Assembly: GCF_039543205.1 (NCBI RefSeq)
Contig: NZ_BAABJH010000007.1
Span: forward strand, 1-64,000
DNA from: Flaviramulus_B aquimarinus
GTDB taxonomy: Bacteria > Bacteroidota > Bacteroidia > Flavobacteriales > Flavobacteriaceae
Length of the DNA stretch: 64,000 nt
Reading direction: 5' to 3'
Below are positions 1-8,276 of this stretch, piece by piece (within the stretch, counting starts at the first letter, position 1; the number at the start of each line of letters is the position of its first letter). Under the pieces are notes generated by a model. It saw only the letters and a program-made list of their open reading frames with translations. It did no database searches and had not been told where the DNA came from. A program made the translations under genes and the position numbers.

Positions 1-55
1 TAGCTGATACCATCTGCGAGATGGTACTGCATTTGGAGAGCGTAGAGTCGTTGCC
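1..55 (+). rRNA. rrf: 5S rRNA, 3' portion (cut by window start)
   Basis: The first ~55 bases read as the 3' half of a bacterial 5S rRNA: a GATGGTACTGC segment, then a GGAGAGCGTAGAGTCG block, ending GTTGCC before a T-run. This matches the usual 3' end of Bacteroidetes 5S genes (GATGGTACTGC...GGGAGAGTAGGTCG.CGCC). An rRNA operon therefore lies upstream of the window and is read on this strand. The 5' half is outside. The call rests on remembered 5S consensus, not on an alignment. Confidence 0.75.
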
Positions 56-87
56 TTTTTTATTCTAAACTCGATTTAGAATTGTAA

Positions 88-120
88 ATCCTCAACATTC
101 ATTTGTTGAGGATTTTTTTT
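88..120 (+). terminator. Rho-independent terminator of the rRNA operon
   Basis: A 9-bp stem ATCCTCAAC / GTTGAGGAT with an 8-base loop is followed by a run of T. It sits 30 bases after the 5S 3' end and so probably ends the rRNA transcript. Confidence 0.8.
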
Positions 121-381
121 GCTCTGAATTGAAATAAAGCCCTTATAAATATTGACTTTATATATGCTGGAATTTAGAGAGCTCAAATTTATGCTCAAAC
201 CTCTGCTATATTTTAAAACCTAAGCTTTTATTGGAACTTTAGCTGAGTTAAAAGTACAAGGCTTTCTGAATATTTGGCTTTGTGAATCAAGAACCTTTGA
301 TTATGTTTTTTGATGCTAAAAATAAATGATAAGTTTTTTGCATTATAAAATATAATAAGGTCAGTCGTCAATTTTATCTAC

Positions 382-981
382 ATGGAGCACAATCTTCCTT
401 ATGCTCATAATCATGAACAATTAAATTTTATCGAAGCAATTAAATCAATTAAACCTCAGGTGCTAATTGGAGCTACTGGAGCTCCGGGAACATTTACCAA
501 AGATGTTATTCAGCAAATGGATATTATCAATGACCGACCGATAATATTTGCTTTATCTAATCCAACTTCAAGAGCAGAGTGTACAGCTGAGCAGGCATAC
601 AGATGGAGTAAAGGCAATGCCATTTTCGCAAGTGTAAGCCCTTTTGATAAGGTAAGCCTCAATGGTAAAAAATATTATCCAGGACAAGGTAATAATGCTT
701 ATGTTTTTCCAGGGATTGGATTGGGAGTTATAGCCACTAAAGCTCGAATTATTCCTGACGAATTTTTTTTAGTTGCTGCCAAAACCCTTGCCGAATTGGT
801 TAAAGAAGATGATATCAATGTGGGTTCACTATATCCAAAATTGTCAGAAATTAGAAATTTATCGTTAGAAATTGCTGTTGCAGTGGCCGAAAAAGCCTTT
901 GAGTTTGATTTAGCTCAAATAGATAAACATCAGGATTTAAGGCAATTGATTTCCGACTATATGTATGAACCACATTACTAA
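382..981 (+). pseudogene. Malic enzyme, C-terminal third only
   Basis: The 199 residues match the C-terminal part of NAD(P)-dependent malic enzymes of the MaeA/eukaryotic type: LIGATGAPGTFT, ALSNPTSRAECTAEQ, FASVSPFDKV and NNAYVFPGIGLGVIA, ending in the family's SDYMYEPHY-like tail. Such enzymes normally have about 540-570 residues. The N-terminal two thirds, with the malate-binding residues and most of the NAD-binding fold, are absent. The frame is open only from 349, after a TAA at 346-348. The short stretch before the ATG does not resemble the family. The reading frame itself is undamaged. I read it as a 5'-truncated pseudogene; production of a truncated domain is possible but unlikely to be active. 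Confidence 0.8.
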
Positions 982-1447
982 AAAAGATTAAGCTTAAACA
1001 AATAAACATATTCTTCGCAGGTAAAGTTGAGGCTACTAGATTAACTTTTAACTCTAACCAAATTGGGACATATGAAATTCATTATTTGTATGATTTTCTA
1101 AGAAAAGGGTAGGTATTTGATTTGACCATATTTAAGAGCATTGTGCTAAGGCACTAAAAAATACTGCCATAATTTGTTGGCTTGGCATAGATATAATGAG
1201 GTGCTAATAGGAACTGAGCTTATTAAGATGTTTCAAGTTTATCTGTAGTCTATAAAAAATGAGGGAGTTTTAATTTGGATTTTGTAGAATGATGTCAATT
1301 TTATATCTATTTAAGGTTAAATATTTTCAATAATCTGAAAACTTCAAACTGTATGCGTTTTTGTATATGCTTCTATAATTTTATGCCTTGTGAACCCAGT
1401 AAAAGTGTTAAAAATAACTTAAACACAAAACTTATACCCCTAAGACA
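982..1447. other. Non-coding, decayed stretch
   Basis: No open frame of useful length and no recognisable RNA gene was seen on either strand. The sequence is AT-rich and looks like eroded former coding or island DNA between the malic enzyme fragment and the tRNA-like relic. Confidence 0.4.
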
Positions 1448-1472
1448 ACTGGTTCGAGTCCAGTTCCAGCTG
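1448..1472 (+). other. tRNA 3'-end relic (T-arm and acceptor strand)
   Basis: ACTGG, loop TTCGAGT and CCAGT form a perfect T-stem-loop, followed by TCCAGCT and a G that would be the 3' acceptor strand and discriminator base. No matching D-arm, anticodon arm or 5' acceptor strand (AGCTGGA) lies upstream. A rho-independent terminator follows directly. A tRNA 3' end plus terminator without the rest of the tRNA is what site-specific integration into a tRNA gene leaves at one edge of an element. It could also be a decayed tRNA. Confidence 0.4.
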
Positions 1473-1474
1473 CT

Positions 1475-1506
1475 AAAACTTCTTTTGAAATCAAGAGGTT
1501 TTATTT
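1475..1506 (+). terminator. Hairpin terminator after tRNA relic
   Basis: AAAACTTCTT pairs with AAGAGGTTTT (one G-U wobble) around an 8-base loop, and the second arm runs into T-rich sequence. It is placed as the terminator of the truncated tRNA. Confidence 0.5.
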
Positions 1507-1704
1507 CCAAATCTAACATGTAAAACAATAAATCACTTCACAAACGCCTACCACATAAAAACCCCCGCCCTTGTTTTCGTTTTTTGGGTACGGGGCGTCA
1601 ATTCAATAATCCAAAAAGAGAGTCTTTTTAAACCTAGAGTAAATTAGTTCCAAAGCTATCTTTACATAACGATCTGTTATAATACATTCATTCACTTTCT
1701 GTAA

Positions 1705-2034
1705 TATCTAATATCAAAGATCAGTAAAAAACAGGCCTATTTAAGTGACGAAATTTTCGATGAACATATTAAAGACTATGAAAGTTAACTGTTTAGTGAA
1801 ATTGAAAAAAACAAGGATGGAATTAATTTACATGAATCAATAATTGATAAAATATCAAAACTGGAGCTGGAATGTCAAAAAAGATATAAGAAAATTGCAC
1901 ATCTAAAAGGAGAAATTGAAGCTTTAGAAGCTGAGGTATTTGATTTAAAAAAAGAAATTGGAATTTATTATTAAAAAATACTAGACTTTTCCTGGTTTGT
2001 TCAAGAGGATAATAAAAAATTACTTTTAATCTAA
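1705..2034 (+). pseudogene. Broken coiled-coil protein gene
   Basis: One continuous frame is interrupted by stops at 1786-1788 and 1972-1974. It reads roughly ISKKQAYLSDEIFDEHIKDY, stop, then about 60 residues rich in K/E/L with heptad spacing (ELECQKRYKKIAHLKGEIEA), stop, then a short tail with DFSWFVQEDNKK. The charged heptads predict a coiled coil. The family is unknown; C-terminal tails of some recombinases or transposases look like this, but that is a guess. With the malic enzyme fragment and tRNA relic it marks a degraded segment. The opposite-strand open frame here is a shadow of it. Confidence 0.35.
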
Positions 2035-2063
2035 TCAGCACCCTAATTAACACCCTATAAAAC

Positions 2064-2100
2064 AAAAAATCCCTTAAACATTAAAGTTTCGGGATTTTTT
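2064..2100. terminator. Bidirectional terminator next to tRNA-Phe
   Basis: AAAAAATCCC pairs with GGGATTTTTT around a 17-base loop. The A-run and T-run flank the stem, so it can act on both strands. On the minus strand it lies directly downstream of tRNA-Phe. Confidence 0.7.
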
Positions 2101-2102
2101 TG

Positions 2103-2175
2103 TGGTACCTCCAGGAATCGAACCAGGGACACAAGGATTTTCAGTCCTTTGCTCTACCAACTGAGCTAAGGTACC
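2103..2175 (-). tRNA. tRNA-Phe (GAA)
   Basis: The minus strand gives a 73-base cloverleaf: acceptor GGTACCT / AGGTACC with A73, a TAGCTCAGTTGGTAGAGCA D-arm, an anticodon loop CTGAAAA with anticodon GAA, and a T-loop TTCGATT. The CCA end is not encoded. It is transcribed toward the decayed region at 1-2 kb and ends at the hairpin at 2064-2100. Confidence 0.95.
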
Positions 2176-2348
2176 TCGCCAAAGCGGTTGCAAATATATA
2201 TTCATTTTTGGTATTCGCCAAAATAAAAATACAAAAAATAAATGTTTTATATCAATAAGTCTTTAAAGAGGTATTCACACTATAATAATATAGAATAATT
2301 AATAATTAAATTGTTAGGTGTTTTGTAAATTTACAGCTTTAAGAAAAT

Positions 2349-3080
2349 ATGAATTTAATTATAGATGTAGGTAATTCTTTTGTAAAGCTAGCTGTTTTTA
2401 AAGGTGGAAAGCTTAAGTATAAAGAACGTGTTAAGTTAGAGGATGTTTTGGTTCATGTTAGAGCTTTAAATAAAAAACACGATTCTATTAAAAAGGCTAT
2501 TATAGCATCTGTTGGACGTCTAAAAAGCGTTGATGTTAAGGCCATTTCCAAACTTTTTGATGTATTGGTTTTAGATTCTAAAACAAAGTTGCCTTTTAAG
2601 AATAAGTATAAAACACCTAAAACTTTAGGCGTGGATAGAATCGCTTTGGTTTGTGGTTCTATTAATCGGTTCCCTCATGAAAATGCACTCATTATTGATG
2701 CAGGAACCTGTATAACCTATGATTTTATAACGTCCAATAATGCGTATTTAGGTGGCGCTATTTCGCCGGGCTTAGGCATGCGTTACAAATCGTTAAATAA
2801 TTTAACAGCTAACTTACCGTTATTAGAATCAGAAGTGCCAAATGATATCATTGGAAATTCCACAAATGACTCCATACATTCGGGGGTTGTTAATGGTATT
2901 TTAAAAGAAATAGATGGCGTAATAAACACATATAAAATCAAATATCCAGATTTAACAGTAATTTTAACAGGAGGCGATGCTAAATTCTTGTCTAAACAAT
3001 TAAAAAGTAGCATATTTGCCAATTCTAATTTTCTTTTAGAGGGATTGAACTATATTTTACAATTTAACACAAACGCATGA
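2349..3080 (+). CDS. coaX: Type III pantothenate kinase
   Basis: CoaX phosphorylates pantothenate with ATP, the first step of coenzyme A synthesis, in the cytoplasm. The 243-residue product has the usual length. It starts with the ASKHA-fold phosphate-1 motif (LIIDVGNSFVKLAVF), has TLGVDRIALV near residue 94, the phosphate-2 motif IIDAGTCITYDF near 115-126, and GGAISPGLGMR around 135. The ATG at 2349 opens directly on the conserved N-terminus. Its last bases overlap the start of the next gene (ATGA), so it heads a translationally coupled run with the beta-barrel, TPR and LptC genes, a layout I recall as common in Flavobacteriaceae. Confidence 0.93.
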   Translation: MNLIIDVGNSFVKLAVFKGGKLKYKERVKLEDVLVHVRALNKKHDSIKKAIIASVGRLKSVDVKAISKLFDVLVLDSKTKLPFKNKYKTPKTLGVDRIALVCGSINRFPHENALIIDAGTCITYDFITSNNAYLGGAISPGLGMRYKSLNNLTANLPLLESEVPNDIIGNSTNDSIHSGVVNGILKEIDGVINTYKIKYPDLTVILTGGDAKFLSKQLKSSIFANSNFLLEGLNYILQFNTNA

Positions 3081-4381
3081 TAAAAAAACTTGTATTAGTT
3101 TTTATTGCAGTATTAGCAATTCACAGTTACGGTCAAGAAGGAACAGCTTCACCTTATTCTTTTTATGGAATAGGAAGTCTTAAGTTTAAAGGTACTGTAG
3201 AGAACAGAAGTATGGGGGGCTTAAGTATTTATACCGATAGTATTCATGTTAATTTACGTAATCCGGCTTCATATGCTGGTCAAAATTTAGCTGTTTGGGG
3301 TAATGAAAGCAGACCTGTTAAATTTACAGTAGGAGGCAGCTATACGAGTACAGAATTAGAAAGCAATATAAGTAAAGATGATGCATCATCTTCAACGTTT
3401 GATTATTTAGCGTTATCGATACCAGTGGGCAAATTCGGTTTTGGTTTTGGATTATTGCCATACACGGCGGTTGGTTATAAATTAGAGTCTTTAACTGATG
3501 ATGGTGAAAATATTGAAAATAAGTTTAATGGAGAAGGCGGACTAAATAAAGTATTTCTTGGGTTAGGATATCAAGTGGCAGATGGTTTATCCATTGGCGT
3601 TGATTTTCAGTATAACTTTGGGAATATACAAAATAGTACGATTGAATATCAATATGATAATGGAGAACCAGTTTTTTATCAGTCTCGAGAAAACAATAGG
3701 TCAGATTTAAGTGGTTTAAATTTGAATATAGGTCTATCCTATAAAACCATGATAAATGATAAATTAGAATTAGTTTCTGGTGTAACATATACTCCACAAA
3801 GTAACCTAACATCAAAAAATGAAAGGTCTTTTTCTACCATACGAATATTTGCATCTGGTAACGAACTAGAATTAAATACAATAGAAACTAATTTAGAAGC
3901 TCTTGGTTTGTTGGAAACCGATTTGATTTTACCTTCAAAGTTTTCCATAGGAGCAGGTATAGGAAAACCAAGAAGCTGGTTTTTAGGTGCTGAATATGTA
4001 TCTGAAAAAACCAGTAATTTTTCTAACGATTTATATAGTAGTGGTCTTGCTACTTACGAAGATGGTTCTATATTTTCATTAGGTGGATTTTATATACCTA
4101 AATACAACTCGTTTTCAGGCTACTTAAAACGAGCTGTTTATAGAGCTGGAATGCGTTTTGAAAAAACAGGATTAATTTTAAGTAATGAATCCATAAAAGA
4201 GTTTGGCATATCTTTTGGTGTAGGTTTACCAGTTGGGAATCTTTTCTCTAATGCAAATTTAGGTTTCGAGATAGGAAAACGCGGAACAACCAATAGCAAT
4301 TTAGTACAGGAGAATTTTGTTAATTTCCAATTAAGCTTATCTTTGAACGATAGATGGTTCAATAAACGAAAGTATGACTAA
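3077..4381 (+). CDS. Outer-membrane beta-barrel protein (porin-like, unnamed family)
   Basis: This 434-residue protein has a Sec signal (MIKKLVLVFIAVLAIHSYGQ, cleavage after about residue 19). It is followed by alternating hydrophobic/polar strands rich in G, Y, F and N (for example FGFGFGLLPYTAVGYKLESL) and a last strand LSLSLNDRWF near the C-terminus, as in 12-14-stranded barrels of the FadL/OMPP1-like type. It overlaps coaX by 4 bases and is followed 23 bases later by the TPR gene. The neighbourhood with LptC suggests an envelope role, but no substrate can be assigned. Confidence 0.75.
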   Translation: MIKKLVLVFIAVLAIHSYGQEGTASPYSFYGIGSLKFKGTVENRSMGGLSIYTDSIHVNLRNPASYAGQNLAVWGNESRPVKFTVGGSYTSTELESNISKDDASSSTFDYLALSIPVGKFGFGFGLLPYTAVGYKLESLTDDGENIENKFNGEGGLNKVFLGLGYQVADGLSIGVDFQYNFGNIQNSTIEYQYDNGEPVFYQSRENNRSDLSGLNLNIGLSYKTMINDKLELVSGVTYTPQSNLTSKNERSFSTIRIFASGNELELNTIETNLEALGLLETDLILPSKFSIGAGIGKPRSWFLGAEYVSEKTSNFSNDLYSSGLATYEDGSIFSLGGFYIPKYNSFSGYLKRAVYRAGMRFEKTGLILSNESIKEFGISFGVGLPVGNLFSNANLGFEIGKRGTTNSNLVQENFVNFQLSLSLNDRWFNKRKYD

Positions 4382-4404
4382 AAGAACAGCATAAAATTAT
4401 TATT

Positions 4405-5787
4405 ATGAAAACAAAAATTACATTATTATTAACAGTATTATTTATAGGATTAAATGTTGGTTTTGCCCAGCAAGATGAGGAGTGTATGACCAAGCTTTCT
4501 ATATTCCATGAATATACCAAAGCAAAAAATTACGATGCAGCTTACGAACCATGGATGGCTGTAAGAAATAAATGCCCAAAATTTAACAATGCTATATATG
4601 TTGATGGTGAGAAAATTTTAAAGCACAAAATCAAGAATGCTACAGGTGCAGATAAAGTGTCATTTATTGAAGATCTTTTAAAACTTTGGGATCAACGTGG
4701 TGAACATTTTGCAAGCAAAACTCCAAAAGGCGAATATTTAGCAAAAGGATGTCAATTAATATATGATAACAAAAAAGAATTAAATAAAACAAACGCAGAA
4801 TTATACGAGTGTTTTGATCAAGCTTATCACTTTGATAAAGATACGTTTACAAACCCTAAAAGTTTATATACCTATTTTTCTTTAATGGTAGATTTGTATG
4901 ATGCAGGAGAAAAACCAGCTAAAGATTTATTTAATAAATACGATGATGTTGTAGAGAAAGTAGAAGAAGAAGTTAAAAACTATTCAGGAAAACTTAATAA
5001 ACTTATTGAAAAAGAAGATGGAGGTACTGCTTTAACAAAAAAAGAAGGCAGTTACAAAAGATTTTATGAAAGCTATTTAAAAGCTTATGATCAAATTTCA
5101 GGAAGTATTGACAGTAAATTAGGTGAACGAGCAAACTGTGAAAACCTTATTCCTTTATATACTAAGGATTATGAAGCGAATAAAACTAATGGAATTTGGT
5201 TAAAACGTGCAGTAAGTAGAATGTATTACAAAGAGTGTACTGATGACCCTTTATATGAAAAATTAGTAAAGTCTTATGATGAGGCTGTACCTTCTGCAGA
5301 TACTAAATACTTTGTTGGAACCATTTTATTGAAAAATGGTAAAGAAAACGAAGCGATTGGTTATTTTAAAGAATCTTTTGATTTAGAAGAGGATACATTT
5401 AAAAAAGCAAAATTAGCTAATAGAATTGGGTTAATTCTTAAAAAGAAAGGAAGATACGGACAAGCGAGAGGCTATTTTAGAGATGCTTTAAAGTTAAATC
5501 CTTCAAATGGGCGCCCTTATTTATCAATAGCGGCTATGTATGCAGCTAGTGCAAATAAATGTGGAGATACTAACTTTAATAAAAGAGCCGTTTATTGGTT
5601 AGCAGCATCCGAAGCTCAAAAGGCTGCTAGAGTAGATCCAACGCAAAAGAAAAATGCAGCAAAATCCGTTGCTAATTATACAGCTAAAGCGCCTAATAAA
5701 TCTGAAATTTTTACCTGCGGTTGTTCAGGGCAAGTCATAAAAATTGGGTGTTGGATTGGAGCATCGGTTACAGTGCCAAGTATTTAA
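4405..5787 (+). CDS. Secreted TPR-repeat protein
   Basis: This 460-residue protein has a signal peptide (MKTKITLLLTVLFIGLNVGFAQ) and long helical repeats. The clearest TPR pair lies near residues 330-400 (AIGYFKESFDLEEDTFKKAK, then ANRIGLILKKKGRYGQARGY and FRDALKLNPSNGRPYLSIAA). A cluster of cysteines marks the C-terminus (FTCGCSGQVIKIGC). TPR proteins act as scaffolds; the place between an outer-membrane barrel and LptC suggests a periplasmic envelope-assembly role, which is inference. Its TAA overlaps the lptC ATG (TAATG), showing translational coupling. Confidence 0.8.
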   Translation: MKTKITLLLTVLFIGLNVGFAQQDEECMTKLSIFHEYTKAKNYDAAYEPWMAVRNKCPKFNNAIYVDGEKILKHKIKNATGADKVSFIEDLLKLWDQRGEHFASKTPKGEYLAKGCQLIYDNKKELNKTNAELYECFDQAYHFDKDTFTNPKSLYTYFSLMVDLYDAGEKPAKDLFNKYDDVVEKVEEEVKNYSGKLNKLIEKEDGGTALTKKEGSYKRFYESYLKAYDQISGSIDSKLGERANCENLIPLYTKDYEANKTNGIWLKRAVSRMYYKECTDDPLYEKLVKSYDEAVPSADTKYFVGTILLKNGKENEAIGYFKESFDLEEDTFKKAKLANRIGLILKKKGRYGQARGYFRDALKLNPSNGRPYLSIAAMYAASANKCGDTNFNKRAVYWLAASEAQKAARVDPTQKKNAAKSVANYTAKAPNKSEIFTCGCSGQVIKIGCWIGASVTVPSI

Positions 5788-6344
5788 TGAAAACACAATT
5801 AATATATAATAATATACTAAACATAGTCACAGTAATTACTGTGACTATGTTTTTTTCATGCAACGACAGCTTTAAGCAAGTTCAGAAAATGGGCATATCA
5901 GAAAATGAGCCCATTGGTATAGATTATAATATTAATTTAAAATATACTGATTCCGGTAGAGTAACTGCAAATTTAATAAGTACTAAAGCTTTGGATTATT
6001 CCAATAGGGATTTTCCGTTTAATGAGTTTCTAGATGGCGTTACGTTATATGTATATGACAAAGACAATAAAAAAAGTACAGTAGTGGCAGATTACGCTAT
6101 TGTTTATAGCAATACCGATTTGATTGATATGCAAAACAATGTCGTTATTACTACGTATGACAATAAGGTTCTAAAAACTGAACAACTATTTTATGATAAA
6201 AAGAAAGAATGGTTATATACCAACGAGCCAGTTTCTTTCAAAACAGAAACAGATATTATACATGGTAATGGTTTTGACTCGAATTCAAAATTCACAAATG
6301 CCGAAGTACTAGAAGTTACAGGGATTATCACTCTAGAAGATTAA
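5787..6344 (+). CDS. lptC: LptC-type LPS export lipoprotein
   Basis: LptC bridges the inner-membrane LptBFG transporter to periplasmic LptA during lipopolysaccharide export. I place the start at the ATG overlapping the TPR stop (TAATG), not further upstream, because this gives a proper signal MKTQLIYNNILNIVTVITVT plus MFFSC lipobox with Cys25. The mature part carries the LptC/OstA-like beta pattern: YTDSGRVTANLISTKALDY, FLDGVTLYVYD, then ADYAIVYSNTDLIDMQNNVV and GNGFDSNSKFTNAEVLEVTG. The length of 185 residues fits the family. Most LptC proteins keep a membrane helix rather than a lipid anchor; the lipobox form is what I know from Flavobacteria. Confidence 0.82.
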   Translation: MKTQLIYNNILNIVTVITVTMFFSCNDSFKQVQKMGISENEPIGIDYNINLKYTDSGRVTANLISTKALDYSNRDFPFNEFLDGVTLYVYDKDNKKSTVVADYAIVYSNTDLIDMQNNVVITTYDNKVLKTEQLFYDKKKEWLYTNEPVSFKTETDIIHGNGFDSNSKFTNAEVLEVTGIITLED

Positions 6345-6656
6345 AGAGTTTTACGAGGAGTTTTTTCGACGTGGTATCCTCTATAATGTATACTAATTAT
6401 TAATTTGAAAAATAGTTTTAAATCTAACAGCTATAAGTTTGGTTTTATTTTAAGCACTCATCTAAAATGGATTCTCCAAAAACCAGATTTTAAATATGTT
6501 CACCTCTCTCTCAATTTTAAGTATCTTTGCTCTTAAATTATTTAATCATAAAACATCTGTGACTGAAAAACTAGTTACAAAAAAATGATAACAGGGATGT
6601 TGTACTTGACTATTGGAAGGTAGTTGTGTTCATAGAAAAATAACAAATATATACAC
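6345..6656 (+). promoter_or_regulatory. Intergenic region with putative -7 box (6522-6529)
   Basis: No gene was seen in these 312 bases. TATCTTTG at 6522-6529 matches the Bacteroidetes -7 consensus TAnnTTTG and would give a leader of about 120 bases for the small membrane protein and CNNM transporter genes. No clear TTG -33 element stands at the ideal distance. Confidence 0.4.
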
Positions 6657-6851
6657 ATGAAATATTCTAAAATCTTTCTATACGCTTACATAATTTTTGC
6701 AGTCTATTTTGCTTACACAGCCATTACTAGATATACAAATACCGGTGTTATTGATTATCCATCAATATTACTTTCCGCAACCGCTATTTTTGTGTTTTTC
6801 TTTAGAAAAAACTTTATGAAAAAATTTGATAATAAAGATAATTCAAAGTAA
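6657..6851 (+). CDS. Small two-helix membrane protein
   Basis: This 64-residue protein has two hydrophobic segments (IFLYAYIIFAVYFAYTAI near 5-22 and PSILLSATAIFVFFF near 35-49) and a basic C-terminal tail (RKNFMKKFDNKDNSK). The family is not recognised. Its stop is directly followed by the ATG of the CNNM transporter with no spacer, so the two are probably co-translated; it may be an accessory subunit, but nothing in the sequence proves that. Confidence 0.65.
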   Translation: MKYSKIFLYAYIIFAVYFAYTAITRYTNTGVIDYPSILLSATAIFVFFFRKNFMKKFDNKDNSK

Positions 6852-8141
6852 ATGAGCATTTATGTCATTATCATAATTGCATCATTAATCCTTTCGGCCT
6901 TTTTCTCGGGTATGGAGATTGCTTATGTGTCTTCAAACAAAATCCATATAGAAATTGAAAAAAAGCAAGAAGGTATTGTAGCCAAGGCATTAAGAAAGCT
7001 TACAGCAAAACCATCAAAATTTATAACCACTATGCTTATTGGTAACAATATAGCTTTAGTTGTTTATGGGTTTTTTATGGGTGATTTATTAGTAAATTGG
7101 TTTCAGTCATTAGTACCAACACCATACGGTTTTGTTGATTATGCACTTACCGATTTAAGTTTATTGTCACAAACCATTATATCTACGTTTGTTATTTTAA
7201 TAACAGCAGAATTTTTGCCAAAAGTATTTTTCCAAATATATTCAAATACCTTGATTAAGGCATTAGCCATTCCCGCCTATATCTTTTATCTGCTATTTAC
7301 TTTTGTTTCAGACTTTGTTATTTGGATCTCCGATTTTGTGTTGAAAGTTTTTTTTAAAACCGAAGGCGATCAAATTCAATTGGCGTTCACAAAAGTGGAA
7401 CTTGGAAATTATATAAGTGAACAAATGGAATCTGTTGAAGCTCATGATGATGTAGATACCGAAATACAGATTTTTAAAAATGCACTAGAGTTTTCCGATG
7501 TTAAAGCTCGAGAAGTCATGGTGCCACGTACCGAGATCATTGCGGTAGAAATTACCGTTTCCGTAAAAGCCCTAAATACCCTTTTTACAGAAACAGGGCG
7601 TACCAAAATACTGGTTTATAATGATACTATTGATGATATTGTAGGTTATGTACACTCTTTTGAATTGTTCAAAAAAATGAAAAGTATTAAATCTATGATG
7701 ATGCCTGTAGAATTTGTTCCAGAAACAGTACTTATTAAAGATGTGCTTAATGTACTCATAAAAAAAAGAAAAAGTATAGCTGTAGTTTTAGATGAATATG
7801 GAGGAACATCTGGAATTATGACCGTTGAAGATATTGTAGAAGAACTATTTGGGGAAATTGAAGACGAACATGATTCAATAGATTTAATAGAAGAGACCAT
7901 TGAAGAAGATACCTATAAATTTTCAGCACGATTAGAGGTCGATTATATTAACGAAACATATAAAATTAATCTTCCAGATAGCGAAAACTATGAAACCCTG
8001 GGCGGACTGATTGTAAATCATACTGAAGAGATTCCTGCACAAAATGATATTGTAAAAATCGATGCCTTTCAATTTACAATTTTAGAAGTGTCAAATACTA
8101 AAATTGATATGGTAGAACTTAAAGTATTAGAGGAAGATTAA
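6852..8141 (+). CDS. CNNM/CorC-type transporter (DUF21-CBS-CorC_HlyC)
   Basis: The 429 residues show the hemolysin-C/CorB family order. An N-terminal DUF21 (CNNM) membrane domain spans residues 1-190 (SAFFSGMEIAYVSSN near 15-29, GNNIALVVYGFFMGDLL, and two further hydrophobic segments). A CBS pair follows at about 205-325 (AREVMVPRTEIIAV, VVLDEYGGTSGIMTVEDIVE), then a C-terminal CorC_HlyC domain from about 340 (LEVDYINETYKINLP, YETLGGLIVNHTEEIP). Family members are linked to Mg/Co efflux. The gliding protein GldE is a paralogue; the lack of gld genes nearby and the usual place between lptC and a PpiD-like gene favour a general transporter. Confidence 0.85.
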   Translation: MSIYVIIIIASLILSAFFSGMEIAYVSSNKIHIEIEKKQEGIVAKALRKLTAKPSKFITTMLIGNNIALVVYGFFMGDLLVNWFQSLVPTPYGFVDYALTDLSLLSQTIISTFVILITAEFLPKVFFQIYSNTLIKALAIPAYIFYLLFTFVSDFVIWISDFVLKVFFKTEGDQIQLAFTKVELGNYISEQMESVEAHDDVDTEIQIFKNALEFSDVKAREVMVPRTEIIAVEITVSVKALNTLFTETGRTKILVYNDTIDDIVGYVHSFELFKKMKSIKSMMMPVEFVPETVLIKDVLNVLIKKRKSIAVVLDEYGGTSGIMTVEDIVEELFGEIEDEHDSIDLIEETIEEDTYKFSARLEVDYINETYKINLPDSENYETLGGLIVNHTEEIPAQNDIVKIDAFQFTILEVSNTKIDMVELKVLEED

Positions 8142-8276
8142 AATACGTCGTTCTACTTTTATTATTGAATAGAAAATGGTATTTTCGCGCACGATATTTT
8201 GGTCAATTATCATATATTGGCACTAACCTAAACAGCAAATCCAAACTAAACGGATTATTAAAAATTAAATTTACAG

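Noticed and set aside
1823..2065. 80-residue minus-strand open frame
   Set aside because: It mirrors the lysine/glutamate-rich plus-strand coiled-coil frame and has no features of its own.
6852..8141. Gliding motility protein GldE
   Set aside because: Same family, but the position between lptC and the PpiD-like gene and the lack of gld genes nearby favour the general CNNM/CorC transporter.
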